In this document: in pieces, positions 36,786-47,557 of the stretch
How the letters are laid out: every line of letters starts with the position of its first letter
Numbering within the stretch: position 1 is the first letter of the stretch
From: Salminus brasiliensis
Taxonomy: Eukaryota > Chordata > Actinopteri > Characiformes > Bryconidae
Direction: 5' to 3'
Length of the DNA stretch: 64,000 bases
NCBI RefSeq assembly: GCF_030463535.1
Contig: NC_132893.1
Coordinates: 20,692,027-20,756,026, forward strand
Translations under genes and position numbers: made by a program
The notes under the pieces: generated by a model
Databases searched by the model: none
Seen by the model: the letters and a program-made list of their open reading frames with translations, nothing else
Told to the model about the DNA's origin: nothing

Positions 36786-38716
36786 TCTATAAGGTCCCTG
36801 CATGTGGGCTTGTTTTACAGTAGGGAAAGCTCAGAGCCTATACAAAAACCAGTGTATTATGTTTTGTAATTATATTCAGAATCTTTCAAGAGAGAACTGT
36901 GATGCATTCAGAAGTCCATTATCAAAGCACACAAGCACACAGGCATGTAAGACAGACCATTTATTTACGAAAATAGAAAACTTCATAAATATATCTTTGC
37001 ATGAACTACACATCTAGTTCATTTACATTCTTTATACAGAACCTTTTTATTAATTCATTTCCTTCATAAAGCATAAATATTTTGTGGAATGAAACAGGAG
37101 CCTGAGACCATACAGAGCCTATCCTTTGCCACTGCAACACTGTGTGGGCGTGTGTACAAGCGTGTGAGATCACTGCTGGTTTCGGCATGCTCAGAATGCG
37201 TAGGAGGAAAACAAGAAGTGGTAGTGACCATGAAACCCATTGGAGGAAACATCCCTCTTGTTTTGAAATCAACAGGTTGTAAACTATCCTCCTATTTATA
37301 TACTAGGTAATGACAAATCCAAACACACAGGGATTTCCTGTGTCTATTTCAGTCATGCCAACTGCTGGTATAAACAGCACTCTCCAGCCAGTTCCTGCTC
37401 TCAACCCTATTAATATCTCTATTAATTAATAACTCTATTAATAAATTCCTTCAAATATTTCAGACCTGATCACAGCCGACTTAAATTTAGTCCCTGGAGC
37501 GATCGTGAGGCAGTATGTAACTAATGTGCCACACAATGCACTGATCTTCTGGCCATTAGAAGTTTCTTCATTTCTTCTCCACTCCAGCAAACACCTCTTT
37601 CAGGAGTTGTTGAGACTGAATCAACAACAGGAAAGATATCTGCAGTGGCCCTAAAGCTGTGAAAACACACTGCATTTTTACTGCAGGTGTCCCGACAGCA
37701 GCACTTCCTCTGCCCTAGCTCGGTTATGTCATATCACACACACACACCCACACATACCCCCCCCCCCCCACACACACACACACACACACTCACTCACACA
37801 AGCACATTGTCCACATGTTCTCTGTCCAGTCCCATGACTGCCATGCCACTGACCTTCAAAGTGAATCACACCGGAATAAGGGGTATATTACAAATTTGCT
37901 AGCAAGCTAACCTAAAGTATAATATTAAGTTATCTCACTAATACATGAATGTCACTGGATCCCAAACTTGTTAAGGCTACCTTGAATGGAATCCAGTGTT
38001 AGCTCAGTACATCCATCCATTAAGCAGTGTTCCACACCCCTTCGTACTTTTAAATTCAAAGCTGTTGTAATTGTAGTATGTCGTTCATCTGTAGTGTTTG
38101 CCGGCTTTGGTTAGGCTTAAGAGGAGTACATACGCATTACATTTTAAACGTCTTTGATATTCACACAACACAGTCCATAAAGTGCAAAATAATGAGCCAA
38201 GGCTAACCCTGGGAAAATGTAGTGAGCATATAAAAAGACAGTATTACCAGAAAATAAAAAACAGTCCTTCGATGAAGCAACAGTCATTGTCCGTTGAGGC
38301 CCACATCGTCCTTTAACCTCTGAAGAAAAGGGAGCTGGGATTGTATCTCATCTGAGCTGATGTGGATGGGATTCCTCTGAGATGCCAAGTATAGGTCTTT
38401 TCTTTCTCTGACTTATAAGACTGGCCCGAGTGTTAGGTCAAGATTACAGTTCTGCTTAGCTCCTTCAGTCATTCCAAAGTAACACTTGTTGAATGAAAAT
38501 AAAAAGTCAGTTGAGACTGAAACGTCTGCTGTGAATGGGTCTAGTGTTTTCAACGCGTCAAACAGTTTCAGACAGTTCTCCTTCAATCAGCTAAACAGAA
38601 AATACCCAGACGCATTGCAGTGGCCAGAAAGGGACCTATTGCTGAACTCATGTGATTGTCACATCTCGACATGTCACCTTCAGTTTCCTTTCTCAGTTTT
38701 CCTTCTACTAGATATT
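36786..38716 (-). other. Downstream of lrrc32, possible 3' UTR
   Basis: The lrrc32 3' UTR must begin at 38716 and run leftwards. The nearest clear AATAAA on the minus strand that I found is at 37046-37051, with another at 36960-36965. If used, the UTR would be about 1.7 kb. A CA/poly-C microsatellite lies at 37735-37800. A plus-strand open frame at 37089-37310 was not recognised. Confidence 0.3.
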
Positions 38717-40615
38717 TCAAGCCTTGTAGCTGTGGTTAAATCTGTGACTTCTTGAGTGGCACAACTTGATGGCCACCAGCAAGACCACCATCAGTCCCAA
38801 AACTAACACCGCAATGATGCTAATCACAAGCACTTTGCTGTTGAGAATCTCGCAGTGTTCAGGTTTCACATTTCTGAGGTTAATCTCCACATTCTCCTCA
38901 TTATCATTTCTATACTGGCAGGTAACCATTGTGATGTCTGGGATGTCCACACTGGCCTGTTGCGCCCACTTGATTAGACGTGTGTTTACACAGCAGCTGA
39001 GTGGATTGAAGCTGATGTAGAGAGTTTTAAGCATGCCTTCCAGTGCTGTTAACGTGTGGTCTTCCAGGAACATCAGGCTGTTGTTCTGCAGGTTGAGAAT
39101 CTCAATGCCAGAGTTTTTGCTCAGTGACAGGCTAGTTAATTGGTTGCTGGACAAATCCACCACCCTCAGACTTCGTAGCAGTGACAGGTCCATGCTATGC
39201 ATCTCGAGTTGGTCCCCTTTCAAGGAGAGATAAGTGAGTGATCTCTCTAAGCCTGAGAGAGCTTGCTCACTGATCTCCAGGCCAGGGTTCAAAGATAGGT
39301 CCAGGATGAGCAACGGGCTACCTTGGAAAGCATGTGCAGGTAAAGAAAGCAGGTTGTTCTCAGAGAGGTAGAGGTATTGCAGAGTGGGAATGGAGGACAG
39401 AAAGACACAGTTGCTGGTTTGGTCCTCCTGCAGACCACAGACACTCAGCTCATTGAGTTGAAGATGCAGGCTTGTGATACTAGGTAGACCGGAAAAAAAT
39501 CCAGAGTCTAAATTGCTCAGGGAGTTGCCCTGAAGATAAAGTGTATCCAGTGACTGCAGGGTGCCTCCACTAAACGTCAGGTTCTGCAAGCTGTTGAAGC
39601 TCAGGTCAAGGGTTTTCACTGCATTCAGAGGGCTCTCAGGGTCCACTATGAAGGTGCTCAGACAGTTGTTGCTAATGTTAAGGGTTTCTAGACACACCAT
39701 GCTGCGGAAGAAGTCAGGAGGCACCTCCTTCAGATGGTTATAGCTCAGGTCTAAGTAGAATAGATTGGGTAATTGCTGATGGTAATTGCTGCCTCGAAGG
39801 GGTGCATGTGTCAGCTCTTCTTTGTCTCTCAGGTACTGCAGTTCTTCAGCCGCACCAGTGCTGTTCACACTGCGCAGCTGGTTCCTTGAGAGATCCAGGT
39901 AGATAAGCTTGTTACAGCTCGGGAGAATGGGGAAGTAGTGGATTTTGTTCTCCCTCAGGTCCAGGTGGAGAAGCTCAAACTCCTTGTCCGAGTCAATGCT
40001 CTGAAAGGAGGTCATGCTGTTTTTGCTCAGGTTCAGTAATTTCAGACTGAAGAGATTGAAGTCATTAATGCATGAAATTGAGTTCATTGACAAATCAAGT
40101 TCTGTGAGATCCTTCAGAGAGTCAAACGTACCCTCCTCGATCTCTAGAATGACATTGTTATGTAAATTTATGTTTCTCAAGGACAGGCACCCACTAAATG
40201 TTTCTTTGCCTAATTTGGTTATGCTGTTTCCATTTAAAGAGAGGTTAGTTAGAAATGGGGCATCTTGCAGAAAGTAGTCACTCATGTCTGTGTAAAGGCC
40301 ATTTCCGGACAGGTCCAGATTCCAGACGGTGGCGAGAGGTCCTACATGCGATTTTAGAGCTGCATTGAGATGCAGCAGGTTTTTGGAGAGGTCAAGAACC
40401 TGCAGGTGGGTCATGTTTTGGAAGAAGCCTGGCTGAATGAACTGGATCCTGTTGGAGTGGAGATTGAGTTGTTGGATGGTGGGGTAGGAAAACAGGACAT
40501 CCTCCGTTAGGTTCTGGAGGAAGTTGCGGGACAGGTCAAGAGTATGGATGCCAGATGGCAGCTGGGGTGGGATACTCGTCAGATTCAGGTCACTGCAGTA
40601 GGCATCCTTTTGGAG
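38717..40615 (-). CDS. lrrc32: lrrc32 coding exon 2
   Basis: Encodes residues 29-660, meaning all repeats, the C-terminal cap, the membrane helix and the tail. The acceptor is CAG at 40616-40618 with a pyrimidine-rich tract. The open frame extends 27 bases upstream of the acceptor to an ATG (40642), but that start lacks a proper signal peptide and is part of the intron. Confidence 0.95.
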   Translation of the reverse strand, partial: LQKDAYCSDLNLTSIPPQLPSGIHTLDLSRNFLQNLTEDVLFSYPTIQQLNLHSNRIQFIQPGFFQNMTHLQVLDLSKNLLHLNAALKSHVGPLATVWNLDLSGNGLYTDMSDYFLQDAPFLTNLSLNGNSITKLGKETFSGCLSLRNINLHNNVILEIEEGTFDSLKDLTELDLSMNSISCINDFNLFSLKLLNLSKNSMTSFQSIDSDKEFELLHLDLRENKIHYFPILPSCNKLIYLDLSRNQLRSVNSTGAAEELQYLRDKEELTHAPLRGSNYHQQLPNLFYLDLSYNHLKEVPPDFFRSMVCLETLNISNNCLSTFIVDPESPLNAVKTLDLSFNSLQNLTFSGGTLQSLDTLYLQGNSLSNLDSGFFSGLPSITSLHLQLNELSVCGLQEDQTSNCVFLSSIPTLQYLYLSENNLLSLPAHAFQGSPLLILDLSLNPGLEISEQALSGLERSLTYLSLKGDQLEMHSMDLSLLRSLRVVDLSSNQLTSLSLSKNSGIEILNLQNNSLMFLEDHTLTALEGMLKTLYISFNPLSCCVNTRLIKWAQQASVDIPDITMVTCQYRNDNEENVEINLRNVKPEHCEILNSKVLVISIIAVLVLGLMVVLLVAIKLCHSRSHRFNHSYKA

Positions 40616-41534
40616 CTGTGGAGAAGAACACAAGAAGAACATACGTTACCCCTACTGTGCACAGATCCCTTGTAGAGGCTACTCAGCCACAATTAGTCAT
40701 CTTGCAAAATCTGAGACCAGATGACGTCCATCATAACAGTAAGGACATCATGACCAACACCATATATCACTTGTGATATGTTATTTCCAAGAACATAACC
40801 ACATAGTCATTCGCCTTATAATGGCTGTAAACAAGTCAACACATACATATTTGGAGTATGTCGTATGTAGCCCTGGGAAATAACATTCAAGGACAAAAAT
40901 ATTGTTCCCTGCTGAGGCCCATCCTTGTCACTAAGCAGCCCTCCCTTTCCTGCTGAGTTGAAGGATATATGAGCTGCGAGAGGATACAGGCACAACGTGG
41001 GGCACTGAAACACAGCTCTTCCCACCACTTCCTACCCACAAGCCATACTGTGTGTCAAGTGCCCTGGGGACCACCGCTGTCCACTCACATAACTAGAGGT
41101 GATTTCCTGCAGCAGACAAATGTGTCCTGTTGTTGATTTGGACTAATGAAGGCTCCGCCAGTTACCAGCGATCTTCTTTAACCAGTTTGTGACTGTTAAC
41201 GTGAAAGTTTGCATTGAGACCAAATTCTATGGCCAGTTATGTTCAATTCTTAAAAACCTACAGCTTTTTTTCACAGCAATATATAGAGTAATCTCACAGT
41301 TCCCTCAGTGCTTCCCTCAGAAACCTAAAATCTTCATCATTCCCTTGCTCATTCCCAAAAATTCCTTGATTTGCATACAATCTAATTACAAGCAATTACA
41401 ATCTAGGCTTGGCTCCACAGGTTTTGACAGTGCTTAGCAGGATCACTTACCACTTGACAGAGCTGTTGCGAGTGTACAAAAGCTGCCACTTCCTTCACAG
41501 TTAAGAAGAAGAGCAACCACAGGCAGGGCCCCAT
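38717..41534 (-). CDS. lrrc32: Leucine-rich repeat protein 32 (GARP), latent TGF-beta anchor
   Basis: Two coding exons, join 41534-41451 and 40615-38717 on the minus strand, give 660 residues; human LRRC32 is 662. Exon 1 encodes MGPCLWLLFFLTVKEVAA, a signal peptide, and ends at GTG|GTAAGT. Exon 2 follows TTCTTCTCCACAG in phase 0. Order: N-terminal cysteine cap (C26, C36), about 20 leucine-rich repeats, C-terminal cap (C569, C570, C594, C616), membrane helix near 623-647, and a short tail ending RFNHSYKA, like the human end. Two cysteines known in human GARP to form disulfides with latent TGF-beta (C211, C350) have counterparts here at C210 and C346. The family anchors latent TGF-beta at the surface of regulatory T cells and platelets. 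The alternative, NRROS/LRRC33, fits worse at the tail and in the repeat order. Confidence 0.95.
40616..41450 (-). other. lrrc32: lrrc32 intron
   Basis: An 835-bp GT-AG intron with donor GTAAGT and acceptor CCACAG. It holds no recognised repeat. Confidence 0.85.
41451..41534 (-). CDS. lrrc32: lrrc32 coding exon 1, signal peptide
   Basis: 28 codons from an ATG at 41534. On the minus strand CTCTCTCCGTCCCTGCAG precedes CACAATGGGG, so an acceptor at 41539 probably joins this exon to an upstream non-coding exon, as in the mammalian gene. Placing the short exon relies on the splice sites, the phase and the signal-peptide content. Confidence 0.85.
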
Positions 41535-42438
41535 TGTGCTGCAGGGACGGAGAGAGGATGGCACACATGAGAGGAGAGAGAGGGAGAGACAGAGACTGTC
41601 AGACAGCCTGAACTCAGTTTATGCTCTGCACTTTTAGGGGGAAGTGAGCGTGTTCCTGACGTAAGGTGCAGTTTTTCTGCTGAGGCATGGTTCCTGGCTC
41701 TACACACGTATTCATATACACACGCACACAAATGAGAGTAATCTTTTCAGGAGCGGTGCTGTCCAAATTGAGACGAAAGACTTCAATTAGTCTGTTTTTG
41801 ACGGAACATTTTGACATACATGAGACCCAACATTGCAGAAAAATATGTTATTGCCGTTTCAGTTTCTGTATAACATCCATTGTTCAGGCATTGATATTTG
41901 ACGTCAGAGGAAGCACCCACATGTCAGACAAAAGCAGAATCAGAATGATTAGTTATCTCCTTTGGGGAGGAAAGTAAAATTCATATATGTAGCACAAATC
42001 GATTTTAGGCATGTGCCCATATGCTGACAGTGACCCCAGTGCGTAATGGTCATGTAACTATTTATAGTTCCATTTCTCCAAACTGTTTCTTCACATCCCT
42101 ATTTCTTTACACAAAACTGCGTCACTCAGCCAACGTCCCGTTACTCACTATGTACACTTGTGCAAAAATAAGTTGTAATAGCAACATGGTGGAACAGCGG
42201 AGCAATTTTAGTGCTATATGGAACCTATACTTAAACTACTCCACCTTAAACCACAAGTGAAGTTACATATTACTCTCATAGTAGCAGCTACTGAACAATT
42301 TATAGTAAATACTGAGTAATAGGTCTTCAAATCAAACAAAAACAATAGCCAGTTGTGGTATCCGCTTAAATTTATGCACTGAACTGCTGCTACATGATCG
42401 GCTGAGTAGATATATGCATGAATGAGTAGGTGCATATA

Positions 42439-43535
42439 CACTCACCAAGCAATTTCATAGGAAGACCTGTACACCTACTCATTCATATGCAATGATCTAT
42501 TCAGTCAATCATGTGAAATTAGTATAATGCAGAAACCATGCAATATGGGCCAGCAGCTTCAAGTAATGTTCACATCAACCATCAGACTGGGGAAAAAATG
42601 TGATCTCAGCTAATTTAAGTGTAGCATGATTGTTGGTGCCCGAAGGGCTGGTTTGACATTTCTAGAATTGCTGATCTCCTGGGATTTTCAGCACAACAGT
42701 CTCTTGAGTTTACTCAGAATGGTGCAATAATAAAGGAAACATTCAGTGAGTGGCAGCTCAGTTGAAGATGGAAACCCCTTCTTGAAGAGAGCGATTTAAG
42801 CAGAGAATGGCAAGACTGGTTGATAGAAAGGCTTATGGCACAAAACCACTCTCTTCAATTGTAGTGAGCAGAAACGCATCTCAAAACCCATCAAACTTCA
42901 AGGTGAACAGGCTACAACCTCAAAACTTATATCAGGTTCCACTTCCATCAGCCATAACCAGAAAGATAAGGCTGTAGTGGGCACAGACTTATCAAAACTG
43001 GACGTTTAAACACTAGAAAAATGCAGCCTGGTCTGATTAATCTCAATTTCTGCTGAGGCACAGAGATAGTCAGGTCAGAAGTTTGGTGTGGAATAGGTTT
43101 TCTTGGCACACTTTGGGGCTGTTCATTCTGAGCAATCATGGCTTGAATGCCATGGCCAAACTGAGAAGTGTTGATCACCATGTGCATCCTTTCCTGACCA
43201 CAATTTACCCATCTTCTAATGGTTATTTCCAACATGCTGCCAAGCCATGCAAACAAGTCCTCTAGGACTAGTTTTGTGACCATGGTAATGAGTTCAGTGT
43301 CCTTCAGTGGCCTTTCCCAAGCACCAGATCTGAATCTGACAGAACACCTTTGGGATGTGACAGAACGGGAGACACAGCATGAACGTAAATCTGAAAGATC
43401 TGCAGAATTGTGTGATGCAATCATTAAAGGAATGCTGTGAAATACATGCCACAAGGAATTGAGGCTGTTCTGAGAGCCAAACGAAGCCCTGAGCAGTATA
43501 CGTTTGGTTTTCCTAATAAAGTGCTAAGGCAATAC
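42439..43535 (+). pseudogene. Tc1-like element (family 3), full length but dead
   Basis: The left end CACTCACCAAGCAATTTCAT AGGAAGACC and the right end (CCTTAGCACTTTATTAGGAA when reverse complemented) are degenerate inverted repeats. Between them, in order, are CATGATTGTTGGTGCCCGAA GGGCTGG, GATCTCCTGGGATTTTCAGC, CACAATTTACCCATCTTCTA ATGG and CACCTTTGGGATGTGACAGA ACGG. One frame encodes APDLNLTEHLWDVTERE, the Tc1 DLNPIEHLWD motif with changes. Stops and frameshifts split the transposase into at least three frames. It lies upstream of lrrc32. Confidence 0.85.
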
Positions 43536-43616
43536 CTGAAAAGCTTCCTTTCAAAAGAAGTGTAAGGAATCTGCATTCGGTCTCTACTCACAGGCAGGCA
43601 ACAGCAGAGACAGTGA

Positions 43617-44090
43617 GACGGACAGAGAGAGAGAGAGGGAGAGAGAGGGAGAGAGAGAGAGATTCCTGTCTTAATACAGCAGTGAGAAAGGATTCTTACC
43701 GTAGTAGTGAAAGTGCCAGTGCTACTATCTCCTGCACAGAATGTCACTCATGCTGCCCGCAGCCTCCTCCAGCAACAATGCAGCTGCCCTATTCCCATCT
43801 CTTCTTCTCCTCCCCCCCCCCCCTCTCTCTCTCTCCCCTTCTCCCTCTGTCCCTCCCTCTCTCTCTTTCACTCCCTGCCTGATACATATCCTGTGAGAAT
43901 ATCCTGCCGGCATTATTGTTGTTCTCCCCACTTTCCTTCTTTGGTCGTACCTTATATGGAAATGGGGAACACTCTCTCTTCTCTCTCTCCCTCTCCCTTC
44001 CCTCTCATGCTCTCTCACTCTCTCTCTCTCTTTCTCTCTCCTTCATACTGTCTTGCTCTTCTCTCTCTCTCTCTCTCCCTCTCATGAGAA
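43617..44090. repeat. Purine/pyrimidine microsatellite cluster
   Basis: (GA)n-rich at 43620-43662, poly-C/CT-rich at 43806-43870 and (CT)n-rich at 43975-44083. The repetitive open frames here (leucine/serine-rich or arginine/glutamate-rich) are by-products. The cluster lies between the putative lrrc32 promoter and its coding exons. Confidence 0.9.
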
Positions 44091-44240
44091 AGTGCAGCTG
44101 GCCTCAGTGAGTTTAAACACTGGTATTCAGGGTGTTTCCCAAGACAGCTTTCAATGTCATATCCCAAAAAATCAAATACCAATTTTAGAAATCTATTAAA
44201 GCAACCCTTTAAATGAATGAGTGAAATCAAACATACTCAC

Positions 44241-44346
44241 TTTGTGCTGAGTGGCTCTTCCTCCACGGATGACTCTTCATTGCTGAAATGGACAGCAGAC
44301 TGTCAGAATCTATAACTGGAGCAAACAGTGATGAGCAGGTATATAT
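44241..44346 (-). promoter_or_regulatory. lrrc32: Candidate lrrc32 promoter and non-coding first exon
   Basis: On the minus strand a TATATA box lies at 44340-44346. About 30 bases downstream (near 44312) a transcript could start, and it would reach a good donor CACAAA|GTGAGTATG with the exon ending at 44241. That donor could be spliced to the acceptor just before the lrrc32 ATG. A second weak candidate exon is 43731-43700 (donor ACG|GTAAGAA). Inference from sequence only. Confidence 0.3.
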
Positions 44347-44511
44347 GAGACGTCTGCATCCAGAAAAAAAACCCCTTTGCCCTTAAGGCTGCACACACTC
44401 CTTTCCTTTTGGTTTTTCTTTCTTGTGTTCTAAATAGACCACTAATGTGAAAGTGGAGGTGAGCCTACCATCAGCATGAGCTGAAAATGTGCTGTTATTA
44501 TTTTACAGTTA

Positions 44512-44620
44512 GTATTTTTATTATTATTATCATTACTATTATTATTATTATTATTATTATTACTAGTAGTAGTAGTAGTAGTTTTATGATGATGATGATT
44601 ATTATTATTACCACTACTAC

Positions 44621-44685
<65 letters not shown>

Positions 44686-44709
44686 TACTTAATAATAATA
44701 ATAATAATA

Positions 44710-44754
<45 letters not shown>

Positions 44755-44757
44755 GTC
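44512..44757. repeat. Trinucleotide array, ATT/AAT in alternating orientation
   Basis: Runs of ATT, TAG and GAT are followed by alternating blocks of AAT and ATT, with TACTACTTAATAATAATA occurring twice. The alternating orientation makes long inverted repeats able to extrude hairpins. Confidence 0.95.
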
Positions 44758-45052
44758 GTCGTCGTTGTTTTATTTTCTCTCTTGTTCTTGCTGAACAGGC
44801 GGCACTCACTGAAAGGTAACTTGCTCCCTCTAGTGGCTGTTGTGTGATTAAAGGTTGTTTACGCCCTCCAAGGAAACTCTGCCTCTTGCTGTAATTAATA
44901 TTTCACATGTATTCTCTGCTGTTTTGATTCCTGTGAGATTTACAATCCACCTTTATTCCAATCTAACACTCATCAATACATAGCTTTAATTATATTTTTA
45001 AAACACATGACAACTAGCAAGGCACTACAAGAGCAAAGAGACTTCATTTAGA

Positions 45053-45310
45053 CTCAGTTATGGACAAAATTAGTGGGACACCTGCTCATATACTGTTAAT
45101 CCTGCATTTGTAGGAGTAACTGTCTCTGCTGTCCAGGGTTTTGATTACATTTAGTGGCAAAGGCATCAGTGAGGTCAGGATGTTAGAGGATCACCACCCC
45201 ACCTCATCCTTAATTCCTCAACTCATCCCAAAAGTACTGGATAGAGCACCATCATTCCAGAGAATACAGTTCCACTGCTCCACTGCTCACACACTGTTGC
45301 TGGTCTGTTG
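45053..45310 (+). mobile_element. Tc1/mariner-type MITE (family D), 3'-truncated
   Basis: Reads TTATGGACAAAATTAGTGGG ACACCTGCTC, then GTAGGAGTAACTGTCTCTGC TGTCC, GATCACCACCCCACCTCATC and ACAGTTCCACTGCTCCACTG. Same family as 12601-12953 and 13962-14287. Its right part runs into the Tc1 fragment that follows. Confidence 0.65.
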
Positions 45311-45435
45311 GCCCATTCCTCCATGCAGATCTCCTCTAGAGCAGTGATGTTTTGGGGCTGTCGGCGGGCAACACGGACTTTCAACTCCCTCCAAAGGTTT
45401 TCTATGGGGTTGTGATCAAATAGTAGATATATCAA
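45285..45435 (-). pseudogene. Tc1-like transposase C-terminal fragment
   Basis: The minus-strand frame reads [20 protein letters not shown], then [20 protein letters not shown]. This is the C-terminal part of a Tc1-like transposase, with the [13 protein letters not shown] motif slightly altered. The N-terminal two thirds are absent. It is joined directly to the MITE on its left. Confidence 0.8.
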
Positions 45436-46085
45436 ATAGTAGTATTAAATTTGTTTAAATTTGAATAATAACTTCTACTTCATAATTCTTTATTTATCTG
45501 CATTATAATTATTTGCATTGTTTGAGCAGTTGTTTTTGAGCAGTTGTCATTTCTGAAATTAATGAAATACAATGCAAATGTTACTTTTCCTAAACACGTT
45601 GCCTATAAATAGTCAAACCAGAGAAACTGATCATTTAGGGTGGTCTCTGATTTTTGTTCCAGAGCTATATATATATACACCCTCAAATGGCCTTAAATTG
45701 ACTGACCAGATCAGACTTTAAATGTAATAGCATTTGCTGCATTAATTATAAAACAAACATAAAACATGTCTAAAAATCCCCCCACAATTCTAACTTTGAT
45801 TTGCCCTACTGCATATGAAAATGATTGTTTAATGCACAGTAAAATAATATTGCTTTTAGACTGTGATGTTGATGCACCTTGGCCCAAAAAGTGTCAAGTC
45901 ATTAATGAATGAATATAAATGGAAATAAGCAGGTTCCTACTATACACCTTACTGTTGTTGTGTGAACAGCATGAACTGAGGGTGGCGCAATACTGTCAAG
46001 CCTAATCCTGCCCCATATCCCTGCATTAAAGATTGTAAAAGGCCCCTCCCCATGTGTGGGTGAGAACTGCTTCAGAGGGAGGGCC
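45436..46085. other. Intergenic, upstream of klhl35
   Basis: AT-rich sequence without coding signal. The last 100 bases before the TATA-like site are more GC-rich. Confidence 0.5.
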
Positions 46086-46238
46086 TATTTATACACTCTA
46101 TCACGGTTGTTTGGACACAGGGAGTGTTAATGCGCCGTGTGTCGTCTGTTTGAAGAGTGTCAAAGCTGAACTTGCAGCACTGAAGACTGTTGCACCATTG
46201 CACGTTGCATTACAGTCAAACGTTTCAGAGAGTGCAAG
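46086..46238 (+). promoter_or_regulatory. klhl35: Candidate klhl35 promoter and non-coding first exon
   Basis: TATTTATA at 46086-46093 could place a start near 46115-46120. The exon would end at GTGCAAG|GTGAGTTG (last base 46238). A matching acceptor CTCTCTCCTCCCAAAG ends at 46689, 20 bases before the klhl35 ATG. Within the proposed leader a short upstream open frame of seven codons starts at 46130 (ATGCGCCGTGTG) and stops at 46153. Sequence inference only. Confidence 0.35.
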
Positions 46239-46709
46239 GTGAGTTGTTTGACATTGTTGATCAGTTTGTGCAGAAACCTTGTATGTTATTAAGAGTTCAT
46301 GTGTAGTAATATTGAATTATATTACATACAAGACATATTTAAGTAGCCTGTTTTAACACTGTAGTGTTTTGTGCAATATGATTGGAGGATGACACACCGT
46401 AAACAATCATTGGCTAATTGTAGCTCCACCTTGTTAGTATACAGTTAGAGACTATAAAGAATCTGTTGCACCATCTGTTTCTGACCACAAACTGGTCTTG
46501 GCTGCATATTTTAAGCAATGGCTCTGATGTGTATAAGTCCTGGTAATGCCACTGTGCCTGAATCTCCATGGTAGTGGGCAACTCCCACTACCACGGTACT
46601 ACTGTCAGTGGTCCACCACACAAGATTCAGTATCTACTATTTAAATGCAAAGTGGATCACCAAACCAACAAACCTCTCTCCTCCCAAAGGGCTTTAAAGG
46701 TCTCCATCC

Positions 46710-47557
46710 ATGGGTTTCGGAAGTGAGAGTGACTCATGGTCAGACAGCGGCTCAGATGACAGCATCTGCTCAGGTTCGTGCCATGCCGAGCACATCCTGC
46801 AAGTGCTGAACGCCTTCCGTCAAAGCGCCATCTTCACAGACGTGGTGCTGCTGGTGGAGGACAAAGAGTTCCCATGTCACCGGGCCACACTATGCGCTGG
46901 CAGTCGTTACTTTCGCTCCATGTTCACAGGGCAGCTGCTTGAGAGTCGACAGACTGCAGTGCGCCTTGAGAAGGTATCAGCCGCCGCCATGGAGCACCTG
47001 CTGGACTTTGTCTATGAGGGACGGGTGAGGCTACAGGAGAAAAGTGTGGAGAGTGTCTTCTATGCAGCTGACTTGCTGGACGTTCCTGCGCTGTCTCGGG
47101 CCTGTGTGGACTTCTTGGAGCAGCGAATGTGCCCCTCCAACTGCCTGGGCCTCATAGACTTTGCAGGCCTCCACTCAATAGAGCCCCTGTTGGTGCGCTG
47201 CCAGGGCATCCTGTACCAAAACTTTGATGCAGTCTCCAAGCAGGAGGAGTTCCTAGAGCTGTCTTTGGACAGGGTTTTGGAGCTGCTGGACTCAGAGAAA
47301 CTGCAGGTGCAAGAGGAGGTGCTGGTGGAGGCGGCACTGCGTTGGGTCTACCACCGGCGCAACCAGAGAACAGCAGCCCTCAAGACGCTGCTGGAGAGAC
47401 TTCGGCTGCCCCTGCTGGATCCTGTGTTCTTTACTGACAAGCTGGAAGCAGATGAGCTTGTGCAGGAATGCTACGAGTGCAGGAGCCTCCTCCATGAGGC
47501 CAGACAGTACCATATATACGGCAGAGAGATCAGCTCTGAGAGAACAAAACCCAGGAG
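46710..47557 (+). CDS. klhl35: klhl35 exon 1: BTB and BACK
   Basis: 848 bp, ends CCC AGG AG|GTCAGT, completing an arginine codon with the first base of exon 2. The start ATG has CCATCC before it and opens an acidic serine-rich N-terminus (MGFGSESDSWSDSGSDDS). If intron 1 were retained, the frame would stop at 47621 after 21 extra residues and give a BTB-BACK-only protein of 303 residues. Confidence 0.95.

Noticed and set aside
37089-37310. Plus-strand frame of 73 residues as a small gene or exon
   Set aside because: No recognisable domain. The region could equally be lrrc32 3' flank.
38766-40776. Plus-strand open frames opposite lrrc32
   Set aside because: Antisense shadows of the leucine-rich-repeat gene; no domain of their own.
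38717-41534. Identity as NRROS/LRRC33 instead of LRRC32
   Set aside because: Repeat order, the cysteine pattern, the length of 660 and the C-terminal RFNHSYKA fit LRRC32 better.
43613-44230. Serine/leucine-rich and arginine/glutamate-rich open frames
   Set aside because: Translation of CT/GA microsatellites.
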